DNA from: Chara braunii
Taxonomy: Eukaryota > Streptophyta > Charophyceae > Charales > Characeae
Length of the DNA: 21,814 bases
Assembly (NCBI GenBank): GCA_003427395.1
Contig: BFEA01000772.1
Coordinates: forward strand, 392,284 to 414,097
Reading direction: 5' to 3'
The notes below the pieces were generated by a model, which had not been told where the DNA came from, made no database searches, and saw only the letters and a program-made list of their open reading frames with translations. Positions 7,846 to 17,700 of this stretch are shown one piece after another (the first letter of the stretch is position 1; each line of letters begins with the position of its first letter). The position numbers and the translations under genes are program-made.

Positions 7846-9884
7846 CTGTCTCCTCGTTGCGCCACCCCTTCGACCACTCAGCACCCGCTGTCAACAATGC
7901 ATACGCAATAGTAGACTACGCCGCAAAATTCTATCAAAAACTATATACATCGGAGTCCCGGCAATGGGGGGAACAACATTTAGCTGACGCCCGCCAATCG
8001 ATGCTTCAGCATCTTCCAGCAATGCTCTCATCAACTCAACGTCAGCAGCTCGAAGAGCCTCTGACTATAGATGAGATCTTGGAAGCCGTGAGGGGCATGG
8101 ACGATGAAAAAACGCCGGGACTTGACTCATTCCCGAAGGAATTTCGACTGCAATACTGGGATATCTTTCAAAATAGCATCGAATCCTATGTGCTTGCAGT
8201 GCAGAGAGAAGGCACGTTTGGCGGGCTGATAAGCCAAGGTGTCACCACACTCCTCTACAAAAAGGGGGACAAGGATGACGTTAGAAATTACCGCCCGATC
8301 ACACTCCTCCCCCTTCCATATAAAATGGTGTCCAAAGCCCTCAATAATCGATTGCTCCCGTTCATGAATCACCTCATCTTTCAAGACCAAACCAGGTTCA
8401 TGCCACAAAGGAACATCCAGGACAACGTCCTGCTGGTCAACGAGACCATCAAATATGCCAAGCAGCATGGCAAGGACGCTGCGGTCCTCTTTATAGATTT
8501 CGAGAAGGCTTACGACCACGTGGACTGGGACTTCATGGATCGCTGCCTAGAAAAAATGAACTTTGGAGGCGGGTTCAGATCCAGGGTATCCATTATGCAT
8601 AGGACCGCGGTCACAAACGTTATGGTTAATGGCCACCTGTCTCCTCCTTTCGCTCTGCAACGGTCAGTGAGGCAAGGCGACCCCATAGCCCCCCTCCTCT
8701 TCGTCTTGGTGATGGAGGCATTAGCGGCAATGATAAGAGCTAACCCACGCATAGAGCGCATAGATATCCCGGAGCTGCCCCCTCATATGGTGCCGGTCAC
8801 CTCCCTGTTTGCCGATGACCTTACGGTCCTTATCCGAGCTACGACTGCCTCTCTTCAAGCCTTAACCGAGACCATCCAAGCCTTCGCGGTCGCAACCGAC
8901 ATGAAGGTGAACTGGGGAACAAAGACGGAGGGCTGGTGGTTGTCCCCACAAGACAGCCAGCCCCCACACCAGCCACCGATCAACTGGCGCCCGAGAGAGG
9001 AAGCCATCCGCATTCTGGGTATCCGACTGACAGCAATGGCCCCCCCCCATGATCATGGACAGACGATGCTGCAATTAGCTCTCCAAAGGCTGGCAAAATG
9101 GGATGGCCTTCACACATCGCTGGTAGGAAGGGCGCTGACAATAAATAACGCCATCCTTGCTACAATCTGGTACAAAACGGCCTTATGGGAAACACCCAAA
9201 AAACAATTAGCGCACCTCAGAGCCGCTCTGTCAGCCTACTTATGGAGAAACGATCACAAGCGGACGGGATGCTTAAAAAGGGTGGCTTGGAAGTACGTAT
9301 CCCAGCCAAAGAAGGTGGGCGGGCTTGGCATCTTGGACCCTGGGGACGAAACCAAGGCTCTCATGTTCAAAGTCATCGTCCGTTTGGCGTACATACAATT
9401 GGCTAACCTGGGCCCCCCCTCACACTGCGATAACCCGGTCCACCCCTTCACGTGGTTTACAAACACAGCCTGGTCTGTGCCAGCCCCCCCGCGCCATAGA
9501 AGGGATCGTACGGCTAAAAACGCCGTGAGATGGGACCTGAAACAGGACCCCATGTGGATAACAATGTTAAATCTGTGGAGGCAGATGGGGCCATCCAAGA
9601 AGCCCCCCCCGCTGAGATGGCAAGAGATATGGCGGCAGCCTTTGTTTGGCAATCCACAGCTCTGTGATGAAACAGGGTGTCCGCTCTCGTTGGAAACCGG
9701 CTCACATTGGCTGACATGGGTAAAAAATGGCCTCTTTGTGGTGGGGGACCTCTGGGATAGCCAGAAAGGCACCTGGAAGTCCGCAGAGCAGCTGCGGCGA
9801 AACCTGAGACACGTCAAGGATAGCCAGGAAAAACTCGGCTTTATCCACCGCACGGTCCCACCCTCATGGGTGGCAACCCTGTAG
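7846..9884 (+). CDS. LINE ORF2, reverse transcriptase domain
   Basis: Frame 3 is open from 7587, but the part before about 7846 is out of register with the endonuclease frame, so coding content starts there. Motifs in order: TPGLDSFPKEF, TTLLYKKGDKDDVRNYRPIT, LFIDFEKAYDHVDW with catalytic Asp at 8496, RSVRQGDPIAPLLF, and FADD with the catalytic Asp pair at 8814-8819. A thumb-like region follows (ILGIRL, LAKWDGLHTSLVGRALTINN, VGGLGILDPGDETKAL). All RT catalytic residues are intact. The frame ends at TAG 9882-9884; sequence beyond it in the same frame is still LINE-like, so this is probably another CAG-to-TAG change and not the true end. It copies LINE RNA at the nicked target. Confidence 0.95.
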
Positions 9885-10690
9885 AACGGACCGACAGTGC
9901 GCAGTCACGACTGGGTCATAAGGAACACAGCCAACCCGATCCCCATGACCATCTTCAGGGTACGTCGCGCCACTGACCAAGGAATGCAGTTGCATGCCTA
10001 TGCTCCAGATGTCCCGGGAGCGCGCTGGGCTGCCCTGACAAGGGACCAAAGCCTAGACTGCGTGCTTCCAATGGAAGAGCTATCTAGGATCAGGGTAGTC
10101 GGGGACGAGGATTCAGGCTTTTATGCCTACGAAATGACCTCCAGGATCTTCGCACTCCCATTCGACCCTGACGAGTGGGTATGGAAAGGGAGAGAACCCA
10201 CACACATCTGGCAATGTACGGTTAAAGGAGGATACAAACAGGCCCATAAGCTCCACTCCTCTACAACGGTGGTGCAAAATAGATGGAAACGGGATTCGTC
10301 ACTGCGTGACGCAGAGTTGCAACACATCCCATGGTCGGCCCACGCACATATAATGCCGACATCGCACAGGGCCCTGCAATGGCAGATAACACACCGCTGT
10401 CTACCGACACCTGATTGGATAACAGCACGCACAAAACTGCAACAAGCGGAAGCCTTGTCCCCTATCTGCTCCCAATGTGGGGAAGGTGCGCCAGCCAGAC
10501 GTGCAGACCTGGAACATTGTCTGTTGGCCTGCCCGATGGCGGTACAAGTGTGGCAGTGGTGGGATGCGATGTGGCACGAACTCACGGCATCGCCCTTCCA
10601 ATGGAACGTGCCTCTCATTCTGTTGGGCAAAAGAAAAAGCTTTCCTCGACTTTGGTCGCCCTTCCAGGTGAACCTATTCAAACATATGAG
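9885..10690 (+). pseudogene. LINE ORF2, C-terminal zinc-finger region
   Basis: Frame 3 reopens directly after the TAG at 9882 (ATG at 9897 is not needed). It reads WVWKGREPTHIWQCTVKGGYKQA, then WQITHRCLPT, then a zinc-binding block C-x2-C-x12-H-x4-C (Cys codons at 10467, 10476 and 10530; His at 10515) followed by VWQWWDAMW. This layout is that of the zf-RVT domain at the C-terminus of plant LINEs (established family feature), thought to bind nucleic acid. Near 10680 a frameshift moves to frame 2; the leftover frame-3 tail to 10805 is non-homologous. Confidence 0.85.
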
Positions 10691-11335
10691 GCTGCCCTCC
10701 TCATGGTTATATGGCGAATGCGCTGCTCGGCAGAGCACAAGGAATACACTTCTGACCTGCACCAGGCCAAAGAAGAACTGCTCGAGGTCATCCGACAGAA
10801 CCTGACAAGCGCAAGCAGGAAGCTGGTGAAAACGGTGGCGGCTGCCCCGGACCAGGTGGACAAACAAAGGGAGATCTTGGCCTTCAAACAAAAGTGGATA
10901 GACCCGAACCGCAAAATGGCGGACGTACAAAATGACGACAGGTTAATATCGAAAAACTGGGCTGCGGAGCAAAACAGGTGGGTGTATAGGCCGGAAAATT
11001 GCTTCCATACACCCCTGCCTGGCCATGATCGAGCACTTGAGGATGCTCCACGAACTGATGAGCAGCAGGTCCCGGCCGGGAACTCGGGGGGCTCACCCTC
11101 TCCTCCATTGCCAGCGTGGTCCCCTCCTCTCCCGTCCGGTCCTCCTCCCCCGATCCAGTCACCGCCGCCTTCCGCACCCTCAGCCTCGCCCCCGGGGACC
11201 CCTACGCCTCCTCCCTTGACTCCCGTGACCCCTCCATGGCCTACACCTCCCCCCCCCGTATCCCCCCNCCCGGCCCTGCCATCCCCCTCCCCACCCCGCA
11301 TCCCAACCTGCCTGAATGACGGCCAGCCAGCNTGA
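10691..11335 (+). pseudogene. LINE ORF2, extreme C-terminus with proline-rich tail
   Basis: In frame 2, AALLMVIWRMRCSAEHKEY matches the IW-x-x-R element that follows the zinc finger in plant LINEs. A charged helical segment comes next (LEVIRQNLTSASRKLVKTV). From about 11080 to 11310 the protein is proline- and serine-rich (SPPLPSGPPPPIQSPPPS and similar). It stops at TGA 11333-11335. Single Ns at 11268, 11332 and 11337 leave a few residues unknown. Frame 2 is also open back to 10415, but that earlier part overlaps the zinc finger in another frame and is a shadow. Confidence 0.75.
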
Positions 11336-11743
11336 GNAAACAATTCGTTGCCTGAACAGAGGACGCGTTGGTGGTTGCCTGCCTCCCACAACAGGGGATG
11401 GGAGTGCAGTGCTTCGCCGCACTACAAGTCCAAGACATAGGAACGCTCAGTTCAAATGACATGAGGGAATAGGTGCATTGGGTACATAGGGGCTGTTGGT
11501 ATAAGGACTGGGTCGATAGACAACGGGGAGCGTGCATTGGGTGCATGGGCTGCTGGGACAATGACTGGGTCGATGCATGCCTGAGAAAACAATTCATTGC
11601 CTGGACAGAGGACGAGTTGGTGGTTGCCTGCCTCCCAGATCAGGGGTTGGGAGTGCAATGCTCCGCCGCACTTCAAGGCACGTAAAGGAGATAAAAGGAG
11701 TGCATTGGGTACATAGGGGGCTACTGGGACAAGGTCTGGGTCA
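11332..11743 (+). repeat. Duplicated block in LINE 3' UTR
   Basis: Two imperfect copies about 249 bp apart start CTGAG(N/A)AAACAATTC at 11332 and 11581 and run through GTTGGTGGTTGCCTGCCTCC to the CCGCAC box. The ORF2 stop codon lies in the first copy. A second motif, GTGCATTGGGTACATAGGGG, occurs at 11473, 11532 (variant) and 11700. No gene is present between 11336 and 11957. Confidence 0.88.
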
Positions 11744-11822
11744 TTTGCGGCTCCGAGCGATGCTGGAGCCCCAGGAGGACACAGAAAAGAACCGCAGTTT
11801 TGATGCCATACGATGTTCTGAT

Positions 11823-11870
11823 GGGACGCTGGACCCGGTTTCCAGCAGGTGCCGCTCCCCACCAATAGAT
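11823..11870 (+). repeat. Dispersed motif, copy b (LINE 3' UTR)
   Basis: GGGACGCTGGACCCGGTTTC followed by CAGCAGGTGCCGCTCCCCAC, about 90 bp before the poly(A). It matches the copies at 1093, 14673, 18780 and 18917. Confidence 0.85.
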
Positions 11871-11978
11871 GTAGCAGCCCCCCGGGTAAGCCCTCAATTC
11901 TGACGGTTCTCGTACCACCGCCAGGATAGAGGGATACCGTAAGGGCTTTCTTCCTGGAAAAAAAAAAAAAAAAAAAAA

Positions 11979-11994
11979 GGAACTGGGCTAGTGG
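11979..11994 (+). repeat. 3' target-site duplication of the 8.2-kb LINE
   Basis: An exact copy of the 16 bases at 3744-3759, directly after the poly(A). Confidence 0.95.
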
Positions 11995-12244
11995 TGTGAG
12001 CGACCAGTGAGCGGTGGCGGGAGGGAGTGCATGGCAAGGAAGGGGCAGGGCGGATATGGCGAGGAGCATTATTGGAGCACGGAGCCATCACCTGTGAAGG
12101 CAAGTTAGATGACGCTCTTGTTGGGGTGGCATGCATGGATGAGGTGTGTCGGGCGACGCCACATGGGCAGGTGGGCTATGGGGGCAGGGGTTCGTTAGGG
12201 GAAGTGTATTTCGGGTGACGAGGGACCCTCAACTTTGGTGTTTT

Positions 12245-12480
12245 GGCGGGAAAGGAGGAGCGCACTCTCATGTGGAGTGAGAGGGGGAGGAAGGTCATTC
12301 AAGTGGGAGTACTGGGTCGAAAGGAAGTTGTACATCAAGGGGTTCCCCTTCTTCCTCAACAGGGTGGTAAGTAAAACTTTATGAAGGCTCGAACCTCCTG
12401 TGGTGACTCGCCAATGGGTTTGGCGAGGAGATGCCGCACTGTCTTCGATTCTTCTTGGGGGGATTGAAAATGGCCGTTGA
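12245..12480 (-). pseudogene. Possible decayed coding remnant, unidentified
   Basis: On the minus strand one frame reads ESKTVRHLLAKPIGESPQEV then RAFIKFYLPP; after a shift near 12365 a second frame reads HPVEEEGEPLDVQLPFDPVL. Both have protein-like composition and are about collinear, but stops and shifts break them and I recognise no family. The rest of 11995-13380 (GC-rich to 12690, then AT-rich) shows no gene, tail or inverted repeat I can support. Confidence 0.25.
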
Positions 12481-13379
12481 AGTTTTCAGTGCTAGTAATG
12501 CCATAGAGCCTAGTGGCTAGCAGTGGGAGGGAGGGTTAGGGAGGGTGTCTCCCCTTCCCTGAAGACGGTGGGGTAGGGTTTGATGGGGAAGGGGTAAGGT
12601 GGGGATGTTGAGGAAGTGGGGATGGAGGTTTCTCGTTAGTTGATAGTCCTTAGGGTCATGGTCCTGCCCCATGGGCGGATTGGCTAATTTGGCTTGCTTA
12701 TACTCAAATAATTACTAATAATCTTCCAATTTTTATCTGATTTTGATTTGATCTGAATTTAGTGTTGTCCGATCTTTTGATATTTTCTGTGATTTCTCAA
12801 TTAGTAACTCCGAAGTAGTTGATGCTGTTCAATTCTGGTCAATGATCATAAGTCGTATGATTTTTTTGTCTATTTTCTCAAAAACGCGCCAATCCTTTTT
12901 GCTAAACAATTCTCAAACTGCGGTTTGAGCATCGATTCGAAAATCCTTTTTGGGATATCCAAATCTATCGTTCGTAGGTTTTTCTGGATTATATATGTTC
13001 TATTTTCAGTTCTGTGTTTGATTCCCTAATTGAAGAATTGAAGTAATTTTGTACTCGGGTTGTATTTTGTTTTTCTTAGTTGTAGGCTATTTCTTTTTCA
13101 CCTTTCGCTTGGTAAACAGAAGGTTTATGAACTTGAATTTGAATTTTGTGTCTTGAGGAATTTTCGATTGGGTACCCACTTCTTTTTGCTGTTTGCGGGC
13201 CAGGTGTTTTGAGGGTGTGTGGTACCTGGGTTGGGGGGGATGGTTTATGACTGGTGAAATTGCGTCCTGCTGGTGAGGAGGGCTAGCTAGTGGGATTGGA
13301 TTAGGACATAGCCACAACTGAGATGGTGGCTTAACTGTTATAAGTCTTGCCGGAGAGAGGTAAGAGGTTAGTGGGGTTG

Positions 13380-14130
13380 GTGCTACGCTTATTTGGGTGA
13401 GGACATTCACTTGATTTCTGCCATCCCTTCTCTTGCGAACTATGGGTGGAGGAGGTCGGCTCGTCGTGAGAGGAGGAATGTGTTGAGGAAGGTGTCCGAT
13501 TGTGTGGTTGTGGCTGCTATTCTCATCCCGCGAACTATGTGGTGGAGGAGGTCGGCTCGTCAGGGGATGAAGAAGAGTAGGGGGTTGGAGGGAAGAGGGA
13601 GGATGGTTCCTTTGATTGTCGTTGGCTCGTAAAACCCATTCAAAGGTTATTTTTGGGTGGACTACTTTTATTCTTCTTCTTCGAACTATGTGGTGGAGGA
13701 GGTCGGCTCGTCGAAGGAAGATGAATAGTTGAAGTCTGCTTTCAACCATTATGGGATTAGGTTGGGTTGTTTGTCTACTGTTTTTATCTTCCGAGCTATG
13801 TGGTGGAGAAGGTTGGCTTGTTGGAAGATGATGAAGAGTAGAGGGTTGTAGGAAAGAGGGAGGATGGTTTTTGATGAAGTGTAGTGCTGCGCTTATTGAG
13901 TGAGGGCAAGGATTTGTGAGTTCACCTGATTTTTGCTATTCCCCGTCTTGTGAACTATGGGTGGAGGAGGTCAGCTTGTCGTGAGATAAGGAATAGTTGA
14001 GAAAGTTGTTCATTGTGTGGGTGCAACTGCTGTTCTCATCCCGCGAACTATGTGGTGGAGGAGGTCGGCTCGTCGGGTGATGAAGAAGAGTAGGGGGTTG
14101 GAGGAATGAGGGTGGATTGTTCGTCTGAGT
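13380..14130. repeat. Array of six hairpin-like repeats in three tandem pairs
   Basis: A conserved core of about 31 nt, GAACTATGTGGTGGAGGAGG followed by TCGGCTCGTC, occurs with its left edge at 13436, 13531, 13682, 13792, 13951 and 14044. Copies 1-2, 3-4 and 5-6 form pairs; pair 3 repeats pair 1 with a period of about 514 bp, and pair members are 93-110 bp apart. The bases on either side of each core differ between copies yet remain complementary: ATCTTCC/GGAAGAT at copy 4, CTATTCC/GGAATAG at copy 5, TCATCCC/GGGATGA at copy 2. Open frames across the array on both strands look like by-products. The function is unknown. Confidence 0.8.
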
Positions 14131-14230
14131 GGTCTTAAAAATGCTTTAGGATTCTGGGTACCACTTACAACTCACTTTGGGCTTCTTTGATGTTGTTATA
14201 TTCATGAATTTGTGGGTTTTCGATGCCAGA

Positions 14231-14409
14231 ACGACGCTGGCCGGTGCTGGGGGGTTGCCCTGTAACCTGTTAATAGCAGGAGCGGGAGGTCTAGTAGAGA
14301 GATCTGAGGATGCTTTGGGGCGGGCATTCCAAGGGAAAACCAAGGGTTGCTGTCGGGACGACACTGGTCGGAGTTGGGGCGAGTCGGGTTGCCCTGTAAC
14401 CTAGCAGGG
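14231..14409. repeat. Direct repeat pair, about 50 bp each
   Basis: CGACGCTGGCCGGTGCTGGG leading into TTGCCCTGTAACCT (14232-14280) recurs in diverged form at 14359-14409 (CGACACTGGTCGGAGTTGGG, then TTGCCCTGTAACCT), both followed by an AGCAGG-like end. The rest of 14131-14660 holds no recognisable gene. Confidence 0.75.
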
Positions 14410-14672
14410 TAGGGGCATGCGGCTTGAGAGAGCTCGGCAGGAAATAAGACAGTGTTAGAGAATTTTATAGGGTTTTGTTAGGGAGTCCAGGGTTTTTGAG
14501 CATTCAGTAGCCTAGCAATAGACCAACAATTATTCAGGTTTTTCTAAAATTTCCTGAACTTTTTTAATACTAAATTAATAGTTCTCAGATTGTTCTTAGT
14601 CGAAGTCAGGTAATGCCCCATGTATTTCCAACGATTTGTATAAATGTGCAGGTGTATAAATTTACATGGTAT

Positions 14673-14715
14673 GTTGGGTCCGGTTCCCAGCACGTGCTGC
14701 TCCCCACGAACAGAC
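14673..14715 (+). repeat. Dispersed motif, copy c
   Basis: TTGGGTCCGGTTCCCAGCAC followed by GTGCTGCTCCCCACGAACAG. It abuts the first recognisable coding sequence of the decayed LINE and carries the perfect palindrome CAGCACGTGCTG. Confidence 0.85.
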
Positions 14716-17700
14716 TGGGGCATTTGTCGTGAACCTTCTAGTGGAGTTTGCGTCTTCTAGGAATTTCACAGATACTTACCGTGCTACGAACCCAGACACC
14801 CCAGGATACACCTGGTTTGGACCACAAATTTTAAGTTCCCGACTAGGACCTAGAAGAAGACTATATTTTTTCTTTGCCCGAGGCTCCTTGTGTGAGAACA
14901 ACATAAGTGTAGAAACACAAGTGTCAAATATTTTCGACCATTATCCGGTGGCGGCAACATTTTTAACTAACTCAAACAAAGAAAAACAGAAAGGTGCTTT
15001 CAGATTAAACGTTAGTCACCTTCAAGACCCAGACATTGTGAACTGGTGATGAAACATATGATCAAGTGGCCAGAGGCCAAAGAGTTTCTTAACGACGAAG
15101 AACAATGGACCGACACCAATCTTAGAATCATACAAACAGCCATGAATGTCTTTTCACAAATCAAAGGAGGAAATAAAATTAAAAAAGAATAAGAAATAAA
15201 AAGAAAAATTTCAGAAGCATAAGCTAACCTTGGAAAAGATGTTTATGCAAACTGCTATTGGTCGAAGATATAAAAATCACTGTTACACGAGCTAGAAAAA
15301 CTAAAGATCCGGCGACAGGAACAATTGCTGGAATGGTTAAGAAATAGGGGTATCCTGGGCTTTGACGGGATGACCAAATTGACCTTCAGAACGCTGCTCA
15401 CCAAGAATTCTAGACCATTAATGCGGGAACTCTCACACCCATTCAATGAACAGAGAACTCTGGGGCCACGACGCCAGTAAACATGTGCTCTTATGCGGTC
15501 GACTACTTCAAGGATATTCTCACCACACGCAGATCAGACAAAGGTTTCAATTCAGATCTCTCCCAAAATCCAAACTTTTGAAATCGCTCTAGGATCTGCC
15601 TCTCACACCATGCAAGGTTGGACTTGGACAGACCATTCTCCCTAGAAGAATGCAAACACGCAGCTGGCCAAATGACACTTGGAAAGTGCCCAGACGGCCT
15701 CCCAGTAAAATTTTTCATAGCTACATGGGAAGCTAGATGCCCGTTCCTATTACATATCTACAATGGCTTACTAGAGGACAAACAATTATCAACAGGATGG
15801 GTTAAAGGGATCATCACTCTACTGTACAAGAAAGGGGACAAAAGAAAGGTACGCAACTGACGACCAATTTCCCTTTTAAACGTTGCCTACAAAATTCTTG
15901 CAAAAACCTTAGCCTTGAGGTTAGCTAAGTATCGACCCCCAATTAACCAGAAGTGAACAAGGCGCCTTTGTTCAAGGACGGTCCATATTCGACAATATCT
16001 TGACAACCATCCAAACATTAGAGATTATCGATAACGAGAAATGAGAAGTAACAGTCATCCTGTTAGACCTTTAAAAGGTTAATGATAAAGTAGGACGGAC
16101 CTTTGTGACCACTACCTTGAAACACGTGAATTTTGGAGAGTCTTTCTGCATTTGGGTACAAACTTTGTGAATACAAACTATGTATTCACAAGCAACGACT
16201 GTGGACCTTTAAAATACTTATGATAAAGTAGGATTGAAACACATGAATTTTGAAGAGTCTTTCTGCAGATGGGTACAAACTATGTATTCGCAAGCAACAG
16301 GTGTAGTAAATGTAAATTGCAAAATGTCATCAAGCTTTCCGCTATCAAGGTCACTAAGACAAGGCTGCCCACTGACACCTCTACTCTTTCTAGTACAGTT
16401 GGAAATATTCATTGACAACATCATGTACAATGAATCTATAGTGAGACTCAAACTTACCCCGAATCTACATTGGAAGTGCAACGCCATAACTCACGACCTC
16501 CTGGTATTATGCACAAACACCAAAAAATCCCTGGACGAACTACACAAGATGATCGAAAATTATTGTCACCTCTCCGACGCATCCATCAACTGGAAAAAAA
16601 ATAACTTTCTTACGTCCATAACCGTTTATTCTAGCTGCAGATTGGGGCATGCAACAAGCCCCTGTGCAAAACTAAGAGCGCCTGCTAGGCATTTAAGTAT
16701 TTCTTTCTGATGCAGCCCGTACACAAGACATCCTGTTGGCGTCCAAAGTCATATATCGAACAACCAAATGGGAGAAATCGTATTCGCTCTCCCTATTCGG
16801 GAGGACACTGGTCTTATCATCTGCAACATTTTCAATTCTATCATTTACCTGCCCCTAACCACCTCCTAGGCGAGGCGGCATACAAGACCGTAAGAAAGGT
16901 ACAAGCTAGATACCTATGGAAACCCAAAGCTGGAGAAGATCAAGGTATTATGCCTAAAGTCGCTTGGGAAATCCTCACAACAGAAAGAGACCAAGGGGGG
17001 CTGGGAATCCTACATCCCAACCTGCAAAACAGAGTCCTACTTACCAAATAAATGATTAAAGGGATGTTGGAACAATAAAACCAAATGTGGAAAAAACTTG
17101 TTAATATATTTTAGGAAAAGATTGGAATCTAACCACACCAAGAGACATATGAAGGTGTTTGGAAGTTCCTTCCTTTATGAGAAAAAGACAAAAAAACAAG
17201 CTTTGGAGAAACCTCTTGTTTGCCTATAAGGAACTCCAGCCATCAGTTCGAGAAAAAAAACAACACCAAATATGAAATCCTACTTCAAACACTGTTTGAG
17301 AATCCCCTAATCATGCTAGATGAGTCTTCATCTTTCTAAGCCATGGATACCAAAGGTAGTTTCGGTCAAGCATGAATGACCAAGGGAATCATCCAGGTGG
17401 GAGATCTATGGGATCACATGGAAAATGACTGGATCTCACTGGAAGGCCTGAGAACAAACCTGCCAAGATTGCACAATATTCGTAGGAACCTAGAGAGTTT
17501 AATAGTTGCTATGCCTAGATACTGGGAAACACACACTTAAGAAACCAGCCCTACAGGTCTACAACACATGGTTAAAAAGGGAAGGATATACTAACTGTGT
17601 TTGAAGAGTTATTGGCCCAGACATTCCATCTGACTATGAAGTTCAGAAATTGTCATCCTCTGACAATTCTCCCAACGATAAACCCCTCAAATTTGTAGAG

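Larger units (their letters stand above)
3760..11978 (+). mobile_element. Near full-length LINE (L1-like, APE type), 8.2 kb
   Basis: The element is bounded by an exact 16-bp target-site duplication (3744-3759, 11979-11994) and ends in a 21-nt poly(A) (11958-11978). It contains ORF1 (about 3887-6447), a 19-bp gap, ORF2 (6467-11335; endonuclease, reverse transcriptase, CCHC-type zinc finger, proline-rich tail) and a 620-bp 3' UTR with internal duplications. No RNase H domain was seen. Such elements nick target DNA with the endonuclease and prime reverse transcription there (family knowledge). The copy is recent but inactive as assembled: five in-frame stops, about three frameshifts and six single-base Ns. 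Some frameshifts could be assembly errors. Length is at the upper end for L1-like elements because ORF1 and the ORF2 tail are long. Confidence 0.95.

Noticed and set aside
4082-9884. Alternative genetic code with TAG as Gln
   Set aside because: Would explain three of five stops but not the two TGA codons; C-to-T decay at CG/CHG sites explains all five.
12362-12370. Plus-strand splice donor GGTAAGT after an open frame from 12027
   Set aside because: The frame is broken by TGA at 12216-12218, unlike any known protein, and no matching acceptor or exon is visible.
13087-13749. 220-codon minus-strand open frame
   Set aside because: Low-complexity Pro/His-rich translation of the hairpin repeats and AT-rich flank; no family recognised.
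13380-14130. CRISPR-like array
   Set aside because: Spacing is irregular, repeats are diverged and paired, and the context is eukaryotic.
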